From the NCBI RefSeq assembly GCF_001487105.1, contig NZ_LN913000.1, positions 434,001-498,000 on the forward strand: a stretch of 64,000 nt of DNA, read 5' to 3'. Positions 7,045 through 15,793 of the stretch are shown here, piece after piece. The position numbers and the translations under genes are program-made. The DNA is from Mediterraneibacter massiliensis (GTDB lineage: Bacteria > Bacillota > Clostridia > Lachnospirales > Lachnospiraceae). The stretch's first letter is position 1; each line of letters opens with the position of its first letter. Below the pieces are notes generated by a model. That model saw only the letters and a list, made by a program, of their open reading frames with translations. It ran no database searches and had not been told where the DNA came from.

Positions 7045-8596
7045 CGCGGTAGGAAGAGAAATTCCGGAAGACATTCTTAAACTGACAGGAAAAGAAGTGT
7101 TTCATGGAAACCACTATTATGATGGATATGAGTACAAAAAGGATAGTCCTAAAACAACATGTGTGATTAATTCGAACGGCAGTAAATTGGTGGACAGTAT
7201 CCATGATGTGTTGGAAAAATGTGAAATCAAAGATGGGATGACAGTCAGCTTTCATCATCATTTCCGGGATGGAGATTATATCGTTAATATGGTCATGAGT
7301 GAGATTCATAAGATGGGAATCAACGATATCACGATCTGTGCAAGCTCGCTTGGTAAAGCGCACGATCCCATTGTGGAATATATCGAAGATGGAACCATTA
7401 CGAATATTCAGTCATCCGGTGTGCGAGGAAAAATAGGAGAAGCGATTTCAAATGGAAAATTGAAGGGGCTTGCGATCATGCGGTCTCATGGGGGGCGTGT
7501 GCGTGCAATTGAGACAGGTGAAACGCATATCGATATCGCGTTTATCGGAGCGCCTACTTGTGACGACTATGGTAATTGCCGTGGTATAGGAGGGAAGAGC
7601 AATTGCGGAGTGTTGTCTTATGCGATGGTAGACGCTATGTATGCGGATAAGGTAGTAGCGATTACAGACTGTCTTGTGTCGTTTCCGAATTTTCCGGCAC
7701 ACATTAGTATGACGGAAGTCGATTATGTGGTGCAAGTCGATGCCATTGGAGATCCAAAAAAAATTGCTGCGGGAGCGGCAAAACCGACGACGGATCAGAG
7801 AAAATTGATGATGGCGGACTATTGTACGAAATTTGTGACAAATTCTCCATATTTTAAGGATGGATTTTCTTATCAGACTGGTGTAGGAGGTGCGTCGATT
7901 GCATCAACGATATATTTGGCAAAAGTCATGAAAGAGAAAAATATACGTATGAGATTCGGCGTAGGCGGTCTGACAAAGCCAATGTGTGATCTTTTGATCA
8001 ACGGGCAAGCAGATTGTCTGTTAGATACACAGGATTTTGACCTGGATGCTGTGGAATCGGTAAAAAATCTGAATCATTTCCGGATCAGCGCAGGTGAATA
8101 TGCAGATCCATTTAATAAAGGAGCGGTCGTAAACAAATTGGATTTTGTGATCCTGGCAGCGTTGGAAGTAGATATAAATTTCAATTGTAATGTAGTAGTC
8201 GGTTCAGAAGGGATGATAACAGGGGCGCAGGGCGGGCATCCGGATACGGCAGAGGGAGCAAAATGCTCTATTGTGATTGTACCGCTGCTTCAGGGTAGGA
8301 TTCCGGCGATTTGTACAGAAGTAACAACAGTAACGACACCAGGGGAAAGTGTAGATGTTGTCATTACAGACTATGGGATCGCTATAAATCCGAGAAGACA
8401 GGATCTGATAGATGCAATGAAGTACGTAGATCTTCCTTTTACAACGATTGAAAATTTGCGTGATATTGCATATGCTATTGCCGGAGAACCGAAAAAGGTA
8501 CAATTTTATGAAAGAGTTGTCGGTATTATAGAAAGCAGAGACGGGACTATCATGGACGTAGTACGGCAAATCAAACCGTTTGAATTTGAAGAGTAG
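7037..8596 (+). CDS. citF: Citrate lyase alpha subunit (citrate:acetyl-ACP transferase)
   Basis: CitF swaps citrate for acetate on the acyl carrier protein, making citryl-ACP. The protein is 519 residues, the usual length for CitF. It shows typical segments such as SFHHHFRDGD near the N-terminus, SHGGRVRAIE, GAPTCDDYGN and a C-terminal VTDYGIAINPRR-like stretch. It overlaps citE by 8 bp. Together with CitD and CitE it forms the complete lyase. Confidence 0.96.
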   Translation: MINAVGREIPEDILKLTGKEVFHGNHYYDGYEYKKDSPKTTCVINSNGSKLVDSIHDVLEKCEIKDGMTVSFHHHFRDGDYIVNMVMSEIHKMGINDITICASSLGKAHDPIVEYIEDGTITNIQSSGVRGKIGEAISNGKLKGLAIMRSHGGRVRAIETGETHIDIAFIGAPTCDDYGNCRGIGGKSNCGVLSYAMVDAMYADKVVAITDCLVSFPNFPAHISMTEVDYVVQVDAIGDPKKIAAGAAKPTTDQRKLMMADYCTKFVTNSPYFKDGFSYQTGVGGASIASTIYLAKVMKEKNIRMRFGVGGLTKPMCDLLINGQADCLLDTQDFDLDAVESVKNLNHFRISAGEYADPFNKGAVVNKLDFVILAALEVDINFNCNVVVGSEGMITGAQGGHPDTAEGAKCSIVIVPLLQGRIPAICTEVTTVTTPGESVDVVITDYGIAINPRRQDLIDAMKYVDLPFTTIENLRDIAYAIAGEPKKVQFYERVVGIIESRDGTIMDVVRQIKPFEFEE

Positions 8597-8611
8597 GCAA
8601 GGAGTCAGATT

Positions 8612-9145
8612 GTGGAAGTAACAGTACAGGATGTTTTGAAATTTCGAGATAAAAAAGCAGAGATACAGAAACAATTAACCGAAAAGTTTCCAAACAGTAT
8701 TATAGTCAGTTTGGGGATGAATATTCCAGGACCTGTGAAAACTGGTCTAGCAGTGTACTATGGTTTTTGCGAAGGAAAAGAAAATCTGGAGTGGCTCCTT
8801 TCCTGTCGGGGGACGATCCGGAAGAAAATGCAGATAGAGGATAAAGCAGGATATGCGGCAGTCTATGCAGTGGACGGGGAGGAGCGGCAGCATATAAAGG
8901 AGCGGACGATAGAATTAGAAGAGACACATCTGCTGGGGAGAATATGGGATATAGACGTGCTGGATGAACAAAGTGTGCCGCTTATGCGTCAGCAGCTTGG
9001 GATAGCGGAAAGAAAATGTCTGCTCTGTAACAGCAATGCCAGAGAATGTTGCAGAAGTAGAAAACACTCAGCAAAAGAGCTGCAGGAAAAGGTGTTTGCA
9101 ATCCTGGAAAGCTGGATGGCCGAACAGGATCCTCCTGTATTTTAA
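8612..9145 (+). CDS. citX: Holo-citrate lyase synthase (apo-CitD prosthetic group transferase)
   Basis: CitX attaches the phosphoribosyl-dephospho-CoA group to CitD. The 177-residue protein has the family's C-terminal Cys-rich signature (CLLC, then ARECCRSRKHS) and an N-terminal region with LGMNIPGP. The start is a GTG with AAGGAG seven bases upstream. It lies 15 bp after citF in the same operon. Confidence 0.9.
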   Translation: MEVTVQDVLKFRDKKAEIQKQLTEKFPNSIIVSLGMNIPGPVKTGLAVYYGFCEGKENLEWLLSCRGTIRKKMQIEDKAGYAAVYAVDGEERQHIKERTIELEETHLLGRIWDIDVLDEQSVPLMRQQLGIAERKCLLCNSNARECCRSRKHSAKELQEKVFAILESWMAEQDPPVF

Positions 9146-9161
9146 AAGAAAGGCAGAAGAG

Positions 9162-10058
9162 ATGGGGAAGCAGGCCGACACAAAATATAGGAAACAGATT
9201 GCTTTGAGAATCGGAAGTCTTGCGCGCAAAGCATTGTTGGAAGAAGTGTATACGACGCCGAAGCCGGGACTTGTAGATTTATGTAGTAATGGAGCACATA
9301 CAGACATGGATGTTTCTGTGTTTGAGAAAAGTATAGACGCTCTTTTTCCTTGGTTTGTCAGAATGGCAGAACAGGGATATACATGGAACTGTTCTACAGA
9401 AGAACTGTTTCTGGGTATACGAAAGACAGGTATTCTGGCAGAAAAAAAGATGTACCAGATAACAGGAGGGATAAATACACATAAGGGTCTGATTTTTACA
9501 TTGGGTATTTTTTGTGCAGCAGCAGGACGGTGCGCCAGGGAGGGGGGTGTGCTCACGCTGGAACGCTTAATAAGAACAGAACAACAGATGACATATAATG
9601 TGCTGATGAAGGAAATAGAGTTTTTAAAAGAAAAAGAACCAGACAGCAACGGAGAACAAAATTTGAAAAAATATGGCTCTTATGGCGTGAGAGGAGAGGC
9701 AATTTTAGGCTATCCTGTGATTACAAAGCTGGCAATGCCGGTTATGAAAGAAGGAATGAAACGGCAGGAAGAGTGGAATCGGATCAAATTACAGACATTG
9801 TGTGTGCTGATGAGTCAAGTGGAGGATTCGAATGTCCTTTTCCGGAAGGGACCGGCAGCGGTAGTTCAAATGCATCGATATGCAGAAGACTTTTTAGAAA
9901 AGGGCGGCGCTTACACGGAAGGTTCATATAAGTACTTGTTAGAATGGGACAGAGAATATATCCGGGAAAATATCAGTCCGGGAGGCTGCGCAGATTCTTT
10001 GGCGGCGGTGATATTTTTAACAGCATTGTTAAGAGAATTCGGAGGAATAGAGCCATGA
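9162..10058 (+). CDS. citG: Triphosphoribosyl-dephospho-CoA synthase
   Basis: CitG makes the citrate lyase cofactor precursor from ATP and dephospho-CoA. The 298-residue protein begins with the family hallmark TTPKPGLVDLCSNGAHTDMD and later shows GGINTHKGLIF, GVRGEA and a C-terminal SPGGCADSLA. The ATG at 9162 is chosen because an earlier in-frame start (9036) lies deep in citX and adds unrelated sequence. The stop overlaps citC (ATGA). Confidence 0.93.
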   Translation: MGKQADTKYRKQIALRIGSLARKALLEEVYTTPKPGLVDLCSNGAHTDMDVSVFEKSIDALFPWFVRMAEQGYTWNCSTEELFLGIRKTGILAEKKMYQITGGINTHKGLIFTLGIFCAAAGRCAREGGVLTLERLIRTEQQMTYNVLMKEIEFLKEKEPDSNGEQNLKKYGSYGVRGEAILGYPVITKLAMPVMKEGMKRQEEWNRIKLQTLCVLMSQVEDSNVLFRKGPAAVVQMHRYAEDFLEKGGAYTEGSYKYLLEWDREYIRENISPGGCADSLAAVIFLTALLREFGGIEP

Positions 10059-11068
10059 TACTGGAAGGGAGGCCTTTGAAAGGAAAAGAACTGGTAAATC
10101 TGAAACAATTTCTCAATCGGATGGAGTTGAAGTATGAGGATGAGATAGAGTATTCGATCTGCATTTTAGATAATGATTCTTATGAGATCATAGGAACTGG
10201 TTCAGTCGAGCAGAATGTAATTAAATGTCTTGCTATTGATCCTTTGCATCAGGGGAAAGGATTAGCATCTATAATTATCAGCAGTCTGGTACAGTATAGT
10301 TTTGAAAAAGAAGTTACACATTTGTTTATTTATACAAAGCCAAAGAATCAGAAGCTGCTTGCGGAGATGGGGTTTTATAGGATTCTCATGACAGAGGATA
10401 TTTTATTTATGGAAAATCGGCAGGAGGGTTTTTCATCTTTTTTAAAACAGCTGCTGGAAGAAACACCGTCGGAAGCATTGGAACATAAAAAGCAGATAGG
10501 CGCTGTAGTAGCTAATTGCGATCCCTTTACGAAAGGGCATCGTTATCTGATTGAAAGCGCTTTGAAAAAGTGTGATTATCTGCATTTGTTTATCTTATCG
10601 GATGATAGAGGGAGGTTTCGTGCAAAGCAGCGATATGAAATGGTGAAAGAAGGGATCCGTGGGTTAGACAATGTGATTCTGCATCATACTTCAGATTATA
10701 TGATTTCTTCGGCTACATTTCCAACCTATTTTTTTAAAGACAAAGTACAAGGCCAAAGGGCAAACTGTAAACTGGATTTGGAGTTATTTGTGAAAAAAAT
10801 TGCCCCGGAACTTAGAATTACAAAACGGTTTGTAGGAACAGAGCCGATGTGCAGGATTACAAATAGTTATAATGAAGAGATGAAAAAGTGGCTGCCGCTT
10901 CATGGAATCTATGTAGAAGAGATACAGAGAAAAGAACTGAAGGGAAAACCAATCAGTGCGTCAGAAGTAAGACAGTTTCTAAAAGAAAAGCAGTATACGA
11001 AAATAAAAGAGTTGGTACCTGAGCAGGTGTATGGAATCTTGATGAAAATAAACGGAGGATGGTCGTGA
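10055..11068 (+). CDS. citC: [Citrate (pro-3S)-lyase] ligase
   Basis: CitC acetylates the CitD thiol with acetate and ATP to activate citrate lyase. The 337-residue protein has an N-terminal GNAT-like domain (about residues 1-120, LAIDPLHQGKGLAS) and a C-terminal nucleotidyltransferase domain with CDPFTKGHRYLIE, the HxGH-type motif, and ISASEVRQFL. Start 10055 overlaps the citG stop. It is the last gene of the operon, whereas citC is first in many citCDEF operons. A terminator hairpin overlaps its 3' end. Confidence 0.94.
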   Translation: MILEGRPLKGKELVNLKQFLNRMELKYEDEIEYSICILDNDSYEIIGTGSVEQNVIKCLAIDPLHQGKGLASIIISSLVQYSFEKEVTHLFIYTKPKNQKLLAEMGFYRILMTEDILFMENRQEGFSSFLKQLLEETPSEALEHKKQIGAVVANCDPFTKGHRYLIESALKKCDYLHLFILSDDRGRFRAKQRYEMVKEGIRGLDNVILHHTSDYMISSATFPTYFFKDKVQGQRANCKLDLELFVKKIAPELRITKRFVGTEPMCRITNSYNEEMKKWLPLHGIYVEEIQRKELKGKPISASEVRQFLKEKQYTKIKELVPEQVYGILMKINGGWS

Positions 11069-11095
11069 CCGGGCAGGTCAGCCATCCTTTGTTTT
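11057..11095 (+). terminator. Terminator of the cit operon
   Basis: GGATGG/CCATCC with TGACC/GGTCA forms a stem overlapping the citC stop codon, followed by TTTGTTTT. It separates the operon from the convergent response-regulator gene. Confidence 0.75.
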
Positions 11096-11116
11096 ATAGA
11101 TTTGAAGTATTGGGTT

Positions 11117-11803
11117 TTATGGGAAAAAGCGGTATCCAAGTCCGCGGACAGTTATGATGTGTCTAGGATTTTGTTTATCGTCTTCGATCTTGCCGCGGAG
11201 TCGGTTGATGTAGACCATAATTGCATTATCGTCTACGGCAATTGTATTTCCCCATACATGTTCGTAGATCATATTCCTGGTAAAAACTTGCTGGGGATGC
11301 TTTATAAAAAGTAAAAGCAAAGTACTTTCTTTTGATGAAAGGAAAAGTTCTTTCCCGTTTTTGTAAAAACGCATCGCAGAGTTATCGTAGGAAAAAGGAC
11401 CACATTCTAATAGGCTGGAGCTTTCCAGAATTAAATTTTTATTGCGTCTGATCAGTGCCTTCACTTTCGCGCCCAGTACAAGGGGGCGGAAGGGCTTGGT
11501 AATATAATCGTCAGCACCCAGTGATAATCCATATAAAGAGTCGTAATCTTCATTTCTTCCACTGATGATCATAACAGGTGTGGTGATTCCGTGGGCACGG
11601 ATTTTTTTAATAATTTCAAAACCCTCTATATCACCGAGCATAATATCCATGAGGATTACGTCAAAGATATGGCTGCTAAGTATAGATAATGCCTCTTTAC
11701 CGCTGTTGACAACGGTTGTTTCCAGTTCGTTGCTGCGCATTACTTTTTGTAAAAGTTTACAGATAGCCGGGTCATCATCGACAATGAGGACTTTATCGGA
11801 CAT
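11117..11803 (-). CDS. OmpR-family response regulator next to citrate genes
   Basis: This 228-residue protein has a receiver domain (acidic VDDD at 8-11, phosphoacceptor Asp53 in ILMDIMLGD, lysine in ITKPF) and a C-terminal winged-helix DNA-binding domain ending VRGLGYRFF. It is transcribed away from the hybrid kinase at 12036 and lies convergent to citC. The pair probably controls citrate genes or the carrier at 14310. Well-known citrate regulators are of the CitA/CitB (CitB with HTH) type, so an OmpR-type partner is a departure. AAGGAGG lies 7 bp before the start. Confidence 0.92.
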   Translation of the reverse strand: MSDKVLIVDDDPAICKLLQKVMRSNELETTVVNSGKEALSILSSHIFDVILMDIMLGDIEGFEIIKKIRAHGITTPVMIISGRNEDYDSLYGLSLGADDYITKPFRPLVLGAKVKALIRRNKNLILESSSLLECGPFSYDNSAMRFYKNGKELFLSSKESTLLLLFIKHPQQVFTRNMIYEHVWGNTIAVDDNAIMVYINRLRGKIEDDKQNPRHIITVRGLGYRFFP

Positions 11804-11844
11804 ACAGGAACCTCCTTTAAAAAGTAAAATGAATCTTTTCTAAG

Positions 11845-11873
11845 ATTATATAGTATTGTGGGAAGTGAAACAA
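11845..11873 (-). promoter_or_regulatory. Minus-strand promoter of the response regulator
   Basis: On the minus strand TTGTTT (11868-11873), a 17-bp spacer and a perfect TATAAT (11845-11850) lie about 42 bp from the start codon. Confidence 0.7.
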
Positions 11874-12035
11874 GGTATCTTAGGTTTGTCAAACATATGT
11901 TACAACATACTGAATAAAATCTCCAAGAGTTCTTTCTATTCTTTCATTGTATGAGAGTATCGGGAGAAGTCCGAAAGGATTAAAAACAGCGAAAAGAACT
12001 GGGGAAAAAGAAGGATAAGGCAGGGGACAGAGTTT

Positions 12036-14195
12036 ATGAACAAGATTGTTAAAAAGAGAGCGTTGAAAACGCAGATAGGGATTATCTTTGTACTGCTTGT
12101 ACATATTATTGTAATCTTGCTGTTTGGAAGGTATATCTGGAATGGATACCGCGATGTTTTGCTGGATAATCAAAAAGCGCAGATGATGAATACAACGCAG
12201 ATTTTGGGACAAAATATCAGCACGCTGTTGGCAGACTATAGAGCTGATCTGGAATTGATCGTAAAAATGGAGCAGGAAGGAAGAGGAGACGACAGCTTTT
12301 ACAGAGAATATCTGGACACGCAGGAAAGGTTTGAAGTTGATCTGATCTGGAAAGATAGAATTGGTCAGACGGAAAAGAGTGTGCGGAAAATCACATTGAG
12401 CAATCCGATATTGTTTACGCAGATGGATGAAAAATACAGTATCTGGCAGTACGAGGATTCGGCGGGTAAAAAATATTTAGTATTTCAAAGAACATTGGAG
12501 TCAGGCGGCTCATGCAGTCTGGTAGTTGACGAAGAGACGTATTATCAGAAGATGATCTCAGGCATCCATATAGGAACAAATGGATATGTAGTCGTGAAGA
12601 GCGAGGAGGGTAAAATTATTATGCATCCTGAGAAGGAACAGTGGGGAATCGATGTCATAGAAGGGCGTAAAACCATGTATCCGAATCTGGATTTTTCAAG
12701 TCTGGAAGAACTCGTAAAGCGGCAGAGCAGCGGCAAAAGCGGTGTTTTAGAATACTATTCTTATTGGTGGATGAAGGAAGAACTTCCAAAGGTAAAAAAA
12801 GTGAGCGCCTATACGCCGGCAGAGGCAGGCGATAGTTTCTGGGTAGTCAGTGCAGTCATTGATTACGAAGATTTATCTGCGCCTATGACGGACGGCTTTC
12901 GCAGCCTGGTCCTGATATTTGGGGTGAGTATTATATTTTTTATTATTCTTGCAGGCTATATTACAAAGCTTCTGTTTGATCGGCGAAAGGCTGCCTCAGA
13001 GATTACCTATTTAAGGAAATTAAATCAGATTTTGGAAGATCTGCATCGAAGTGAAGAGACGATTGCGCACCAGCAGAGATTACAAATCATGGGGACTATG
13101 ACTGGAGGGATCGTTCATGAATTTAATAATTTTTTGACACCGATCATGGGACATGCGGAGCTGTTGATGCTGGGACTTCCTGAAGGCTCTGACGAGTATG
13201 ACAGCGCAAAAGAGATTTATGAGGCATCTGAGAAAGCCAAGGATGTAATCTGGCAGATTTCGCTTATGAGCAGAAAGAATGTGGAAACGGTATATAAACG
13301 AATCGAGGGTGAAAAGTTTTTAAAGCGAGTGGCTAGGATGGTAGAGTCTGTATGCCCTCCAAATGTCGGATTATCTATGGAAGTTGAAAAAAATGTATTT
13401 CATATTCTAGGAAATTCTACACAGTTGAGTCAGGTAATCTTGAATATAGGCATCAATGCGATTCATGCAATTGGGCATGCAGAAGGAAAGCTGCTGATCA
13501 GAAGTAAAAAAATTTCTAGAGAAAGGTTGAAGCAGTACATACAAACAGAGATTACCGGAACATGGCAGCACTATCTTCAGATAGATATACAAGATAATGG
13601 GAGCGGTATGGATACGGAAACATTGAAACAGATTTTTGAACCGTTTTTCACGACAAAGAAAAATGGAGAAGGAACCGGACTTGGTCTGTCCCTGGCAGAA
13701 CAGATCATTAGTTCTCATAAAGGATATATCTGCGCAGAAAGCGAATTGAACAAGGGAACCATATTTCATATATTTCTTCCGGTTATAGAAACAGAAGAAC
13801 TGCCGATGAAAACGGAAGGGAGCAGACGGCTTCGTTTTATACTTGCTGATGATAATGTGAAAATACTGCAAATGCTGCAAAAGAATTTAGAAGGGCAGCA
13901 GGCGGAGGTCATTGTATGCCGAAATAAAGAGGAATTGGAAAAAAACGTCAAAAAGCAGGCCGTGGATGTATTGTTGATTGATGAAAGTCTGGAAGATGGA
14001 AGTGGAATAGAGTATTGTATGACTCTGATGGGCAGACAGGAAAAGATTATTTGTATCTTGATGGTAAACCAGGTGACAAGGGAAGTGGCAGAGGCAAAAC
14101 AAAGAGGGATAATCAATAAATATATTGAAAAACCGGTATCAGACCAGACAATATTTGAGGCGGTGTATCAATGTATCCGAGAAACGAAAGTTTAG
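12036..14195 (+). CDS. Cache-type hybrid sensor histidine kinase
   Basis: The 719-residue protein has a membrane helix near residues 14-32, an extracytoplasmic region of about 250 residues of the Cache kind (with a FWVVSAVIDYEDL-like end), a second membrane helix near 290-312, a HisKA-type dimerisation helix with His361 in IVHEFNNFLTP, an ATPase domain with DNGSGMD and GTGLGLS, and a C-terminal receiver domain (LADDN and LLIDESLEDG). It is divergent from the response regulator, and upstream of the CitMHS carrier. Sensing citrate or another external organic acid is inference from context. The receiver suggests a phosphorelay or self-regulation. Confidence 0.9.
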   Translation: MNKIVKKRALKTQIGIIFVLLVHIIVILLFGRYIWNGYRDVLLDNQKAQMMNTTQILGQNISTLLADYRADLELIVKMEQEGRGDDSFYREYLDTQERFEVDLIWKDRIGQTEKSVRKITLSNPILFTQMDEKYSIWQYEDSAGKKYLVFQRTLESGGSCSLVVDEETYYQKMISGIHIGTNGYVVVKSEEGKIIMHPEKEQWGIDVIEGRKTMYPNLDFSSLEELVKRQSSGKSGVLEYYSYWWMKEELPKVKKVSAYTPAEAGDSFWVVSAVIDYEDLSAPMTDGFRSLVLIFGVSIIFFIILAGYITKLLFDRRKAASEITYLRKLNQILEDLHRSEETIAHQQRLQIMGTMTGGIVHEFNNFLTPIMGHAELLMLGLPEGSDEYDSAKEIYEASEKAKDVIWQISLMSRKNVETVYKRIEGEKFLKRVARMVESVCPPNVGLSMEVEKNVFHILGNSTQLSQVILNIGINAIHAIGHAEGKLLIRSKKISRERLKQYIQTEITGTWQHYLQIDIQDNGSGMDTETLKQIFEPFFTTKKNGEGTGLGLSLAEQIISSHKGYICAESELNKGTIFHIFLPVIETEELPMKTEGSRRLRFILADDNVKILQMLQKNLEGQQAEVIVCRNKEELEKNVKKQAVDVLLIDESLEDGSGIEYCMTLMGRQEKIICILMVNQVTREVAEAKQRGIINKYIEKPVSDQTIFEAVYQCIRETKV

Positions 14196-14309
14196 ATTTC
14201 ATAAGGGGGAGAGTTCTTAATGAATTTTAAGGAGAAATATGTATTGTTGTAAGGTTGCTCTTTTATACTGTAAACATCATATAAAGAAGAGAAAGGAAGG
14301 GAATGGACG

Positions 14310-15650
14310 ATGAATGAAATGATGCTTGCAATAGTGGGTTTTGCAACGATCATTGTGATTATTGTTTTACTATTGAAAAATGTGACGGTACCTGCATTGG
14401 CATTTGTAGGGGTGTCCACCGTGACGACAGTAATCTTAGTAGCGACCGGAACATTTACGATACAGGAGATGGGAGGATTTATCAGTTCGGGAGTTGCCGG
14501 CGTACATTCGACAGCAACGCTGTTTATTTTTTCTGTACTTTTTTTCGGAATTATGACAGATGCGGGAATGTTTGATAAAATCATCAATGCGCTGATGAAA
14601 AGGGTAGGAAGTAGTGTGATCGGAGTTGCAATGATAACATGTATTATTGCAATGATCGGACATTTGGACGGCGGCGGTGCATCTACATTTTTGATTACGA
14701 TTCCGGCAATGCTCCCAGTATACAAGAGACTGAAAATGCGGCCGACTACTCTTTTGCTGATCTGCGTAACTTCTATGGGGGTTATGAATCTGCTTCCATG
14801 GGGAGGCCCGACAATGCGTTCGGCTACGGTACTCCAAATAGAACCGAATAAGCTTTGGATGCAGCTGCTTCCAATGCAGGCAGTCGGAATTGTAATCGCG
14901 CTTGCTACAGCGTTTATATGGGGAAATATTGAGAAAAAAAGGATCAATGGAATGAGTGTGGCGACGCTGGCGGCAGAGACTGGAGAGTATGACAATGAGG
15001 AAACAGCGGGATCCGATGTGAATGAACTCGCAAGACCGAAATTGTTTGCCTTGAATTTGATTTTAACACTTACAGTAATCGGGTGTCTGATATTTGTAAA
15101 AGTGCCGTCGTATTATATTTTTATGATAGGTTGTGCAATTGCTCTGTTTGTGAATTATCCAGGCGCGAAAATACAAAACAAGATCATCAAATCTCATGCT
15201 GCGCCGGCTTTAATGATGGCATCTACTATTTTAGCGGCAGGTGTATTCTTGGGGGTACTTGAAGAAAGCGAGATCATGGTACATATGGCTAATGTATTGG
15301 CTGCAGGTATTCCACAATCAATGGGAAGATTTCTTCCGCTTATTATCGGAGTTCTATCTGTACCGTTAACGCTTATGTTTTGCACGGATTCTTACTTTTT
15401 TGGACTGCTTCCCGTATTAATCGGTATTGGAAATAAATTTGGCGTGGATCCGGTTCATACAGCGATCGCTATGGTTGTCTGCAGAAACTGTGCTACATTC
15501 ATCAGTCCGGTCGTTCCAGCTACATTTCTAGGTATAGGACTTGCCGGAGTGGAGATCAAGGATCATATAAAAACATGTTTCTTATGGATATGGGGAGTCA
15601 GTATTGTATGCTTGATTTCAGGAATAGTACTTGGTGTACTTCATTTTTAA
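14310..15650 (+). CDS. CitMHS-family citrate carrier
   Basis: The 446-residue polytopic membrane protein has about 11-12 hydrophobic segments and family-typical stretches: GHLDGGGASTFLITIPAMLP, NLLPWGGPTMRSATV, and a second half with CTDSYFFGLLPVL and NCATFISPVVPATFLG. CitMHS proteins import metal-citrate complexes with protons. It follows the sensor kinase by 114 bp and matches the citrate lyase operon nearby, so it would supply citrate for fermentation. Which metal is carried cannot be read from the sequence. Confidence 0.9.
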   Translation: MNEMMLAIVGFATIIVIIVLLLKNVTVPALAFVGVSTVTTVILVATGTFTIQEMGGFISSGVAGVHSTATLFIFSVLFFGIMTDAGMFDKIINALMKRVGSSVIGVAMITCIIAMIGHLDGGGASTFLITIPAMLPVYKRLKMRPTTLLLICVTSMGVMNLLPWGGPTMRSATVLQIEPNKLWMQLLPMQAVGIVIALATAFIWGNIEKKRINGMSVATLAAETGEYDNEETAGSDVNELARPKLFALNLILTLTVIGCLIFVKVPSYYIFMIGCAIALFVNYPGAKIQNKIIKSHAAPALMMASTILAAGVFLGVLEESEIMVHMANVLAAGIPQSMGRFLPLIIGVLSVPLTLMFCTDSYFFGLLPVLIGIGNKFGVDPVHTAIAMVVCRNCATFISPVVPATFLGIGLAGVEIKDHIKTCFLWIWGVSIVCLISGIVLGVLHF

Positions 15651-15707
15651 GGGGCCAGATATGTCCAGATCATATCTGGATCTATAAATAAAGCAAAAGT
15701 TTTGCCA

Positions 15708-15745
15708 GAAAATGGGGAGATGGAAATCTCCCTATTTTCTTTTTC
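15708..15745 (+). terminator. Intrinsic terminator after the citrate carrier
   Basis: AAAATGGGGAGAT and ATCTCCCTATTTT form a stem with a 4-nt GGAA loop, followed by CTTTTTC. A separate short inverted repeat (CCAGATATG/CATATCTGG) precedes it. Confidence 0.82.
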
Positions 15746-15793
15746 GACATAAGTATGATATGATACCTTCATCAGTAGGAGAGGAAGTAAACT

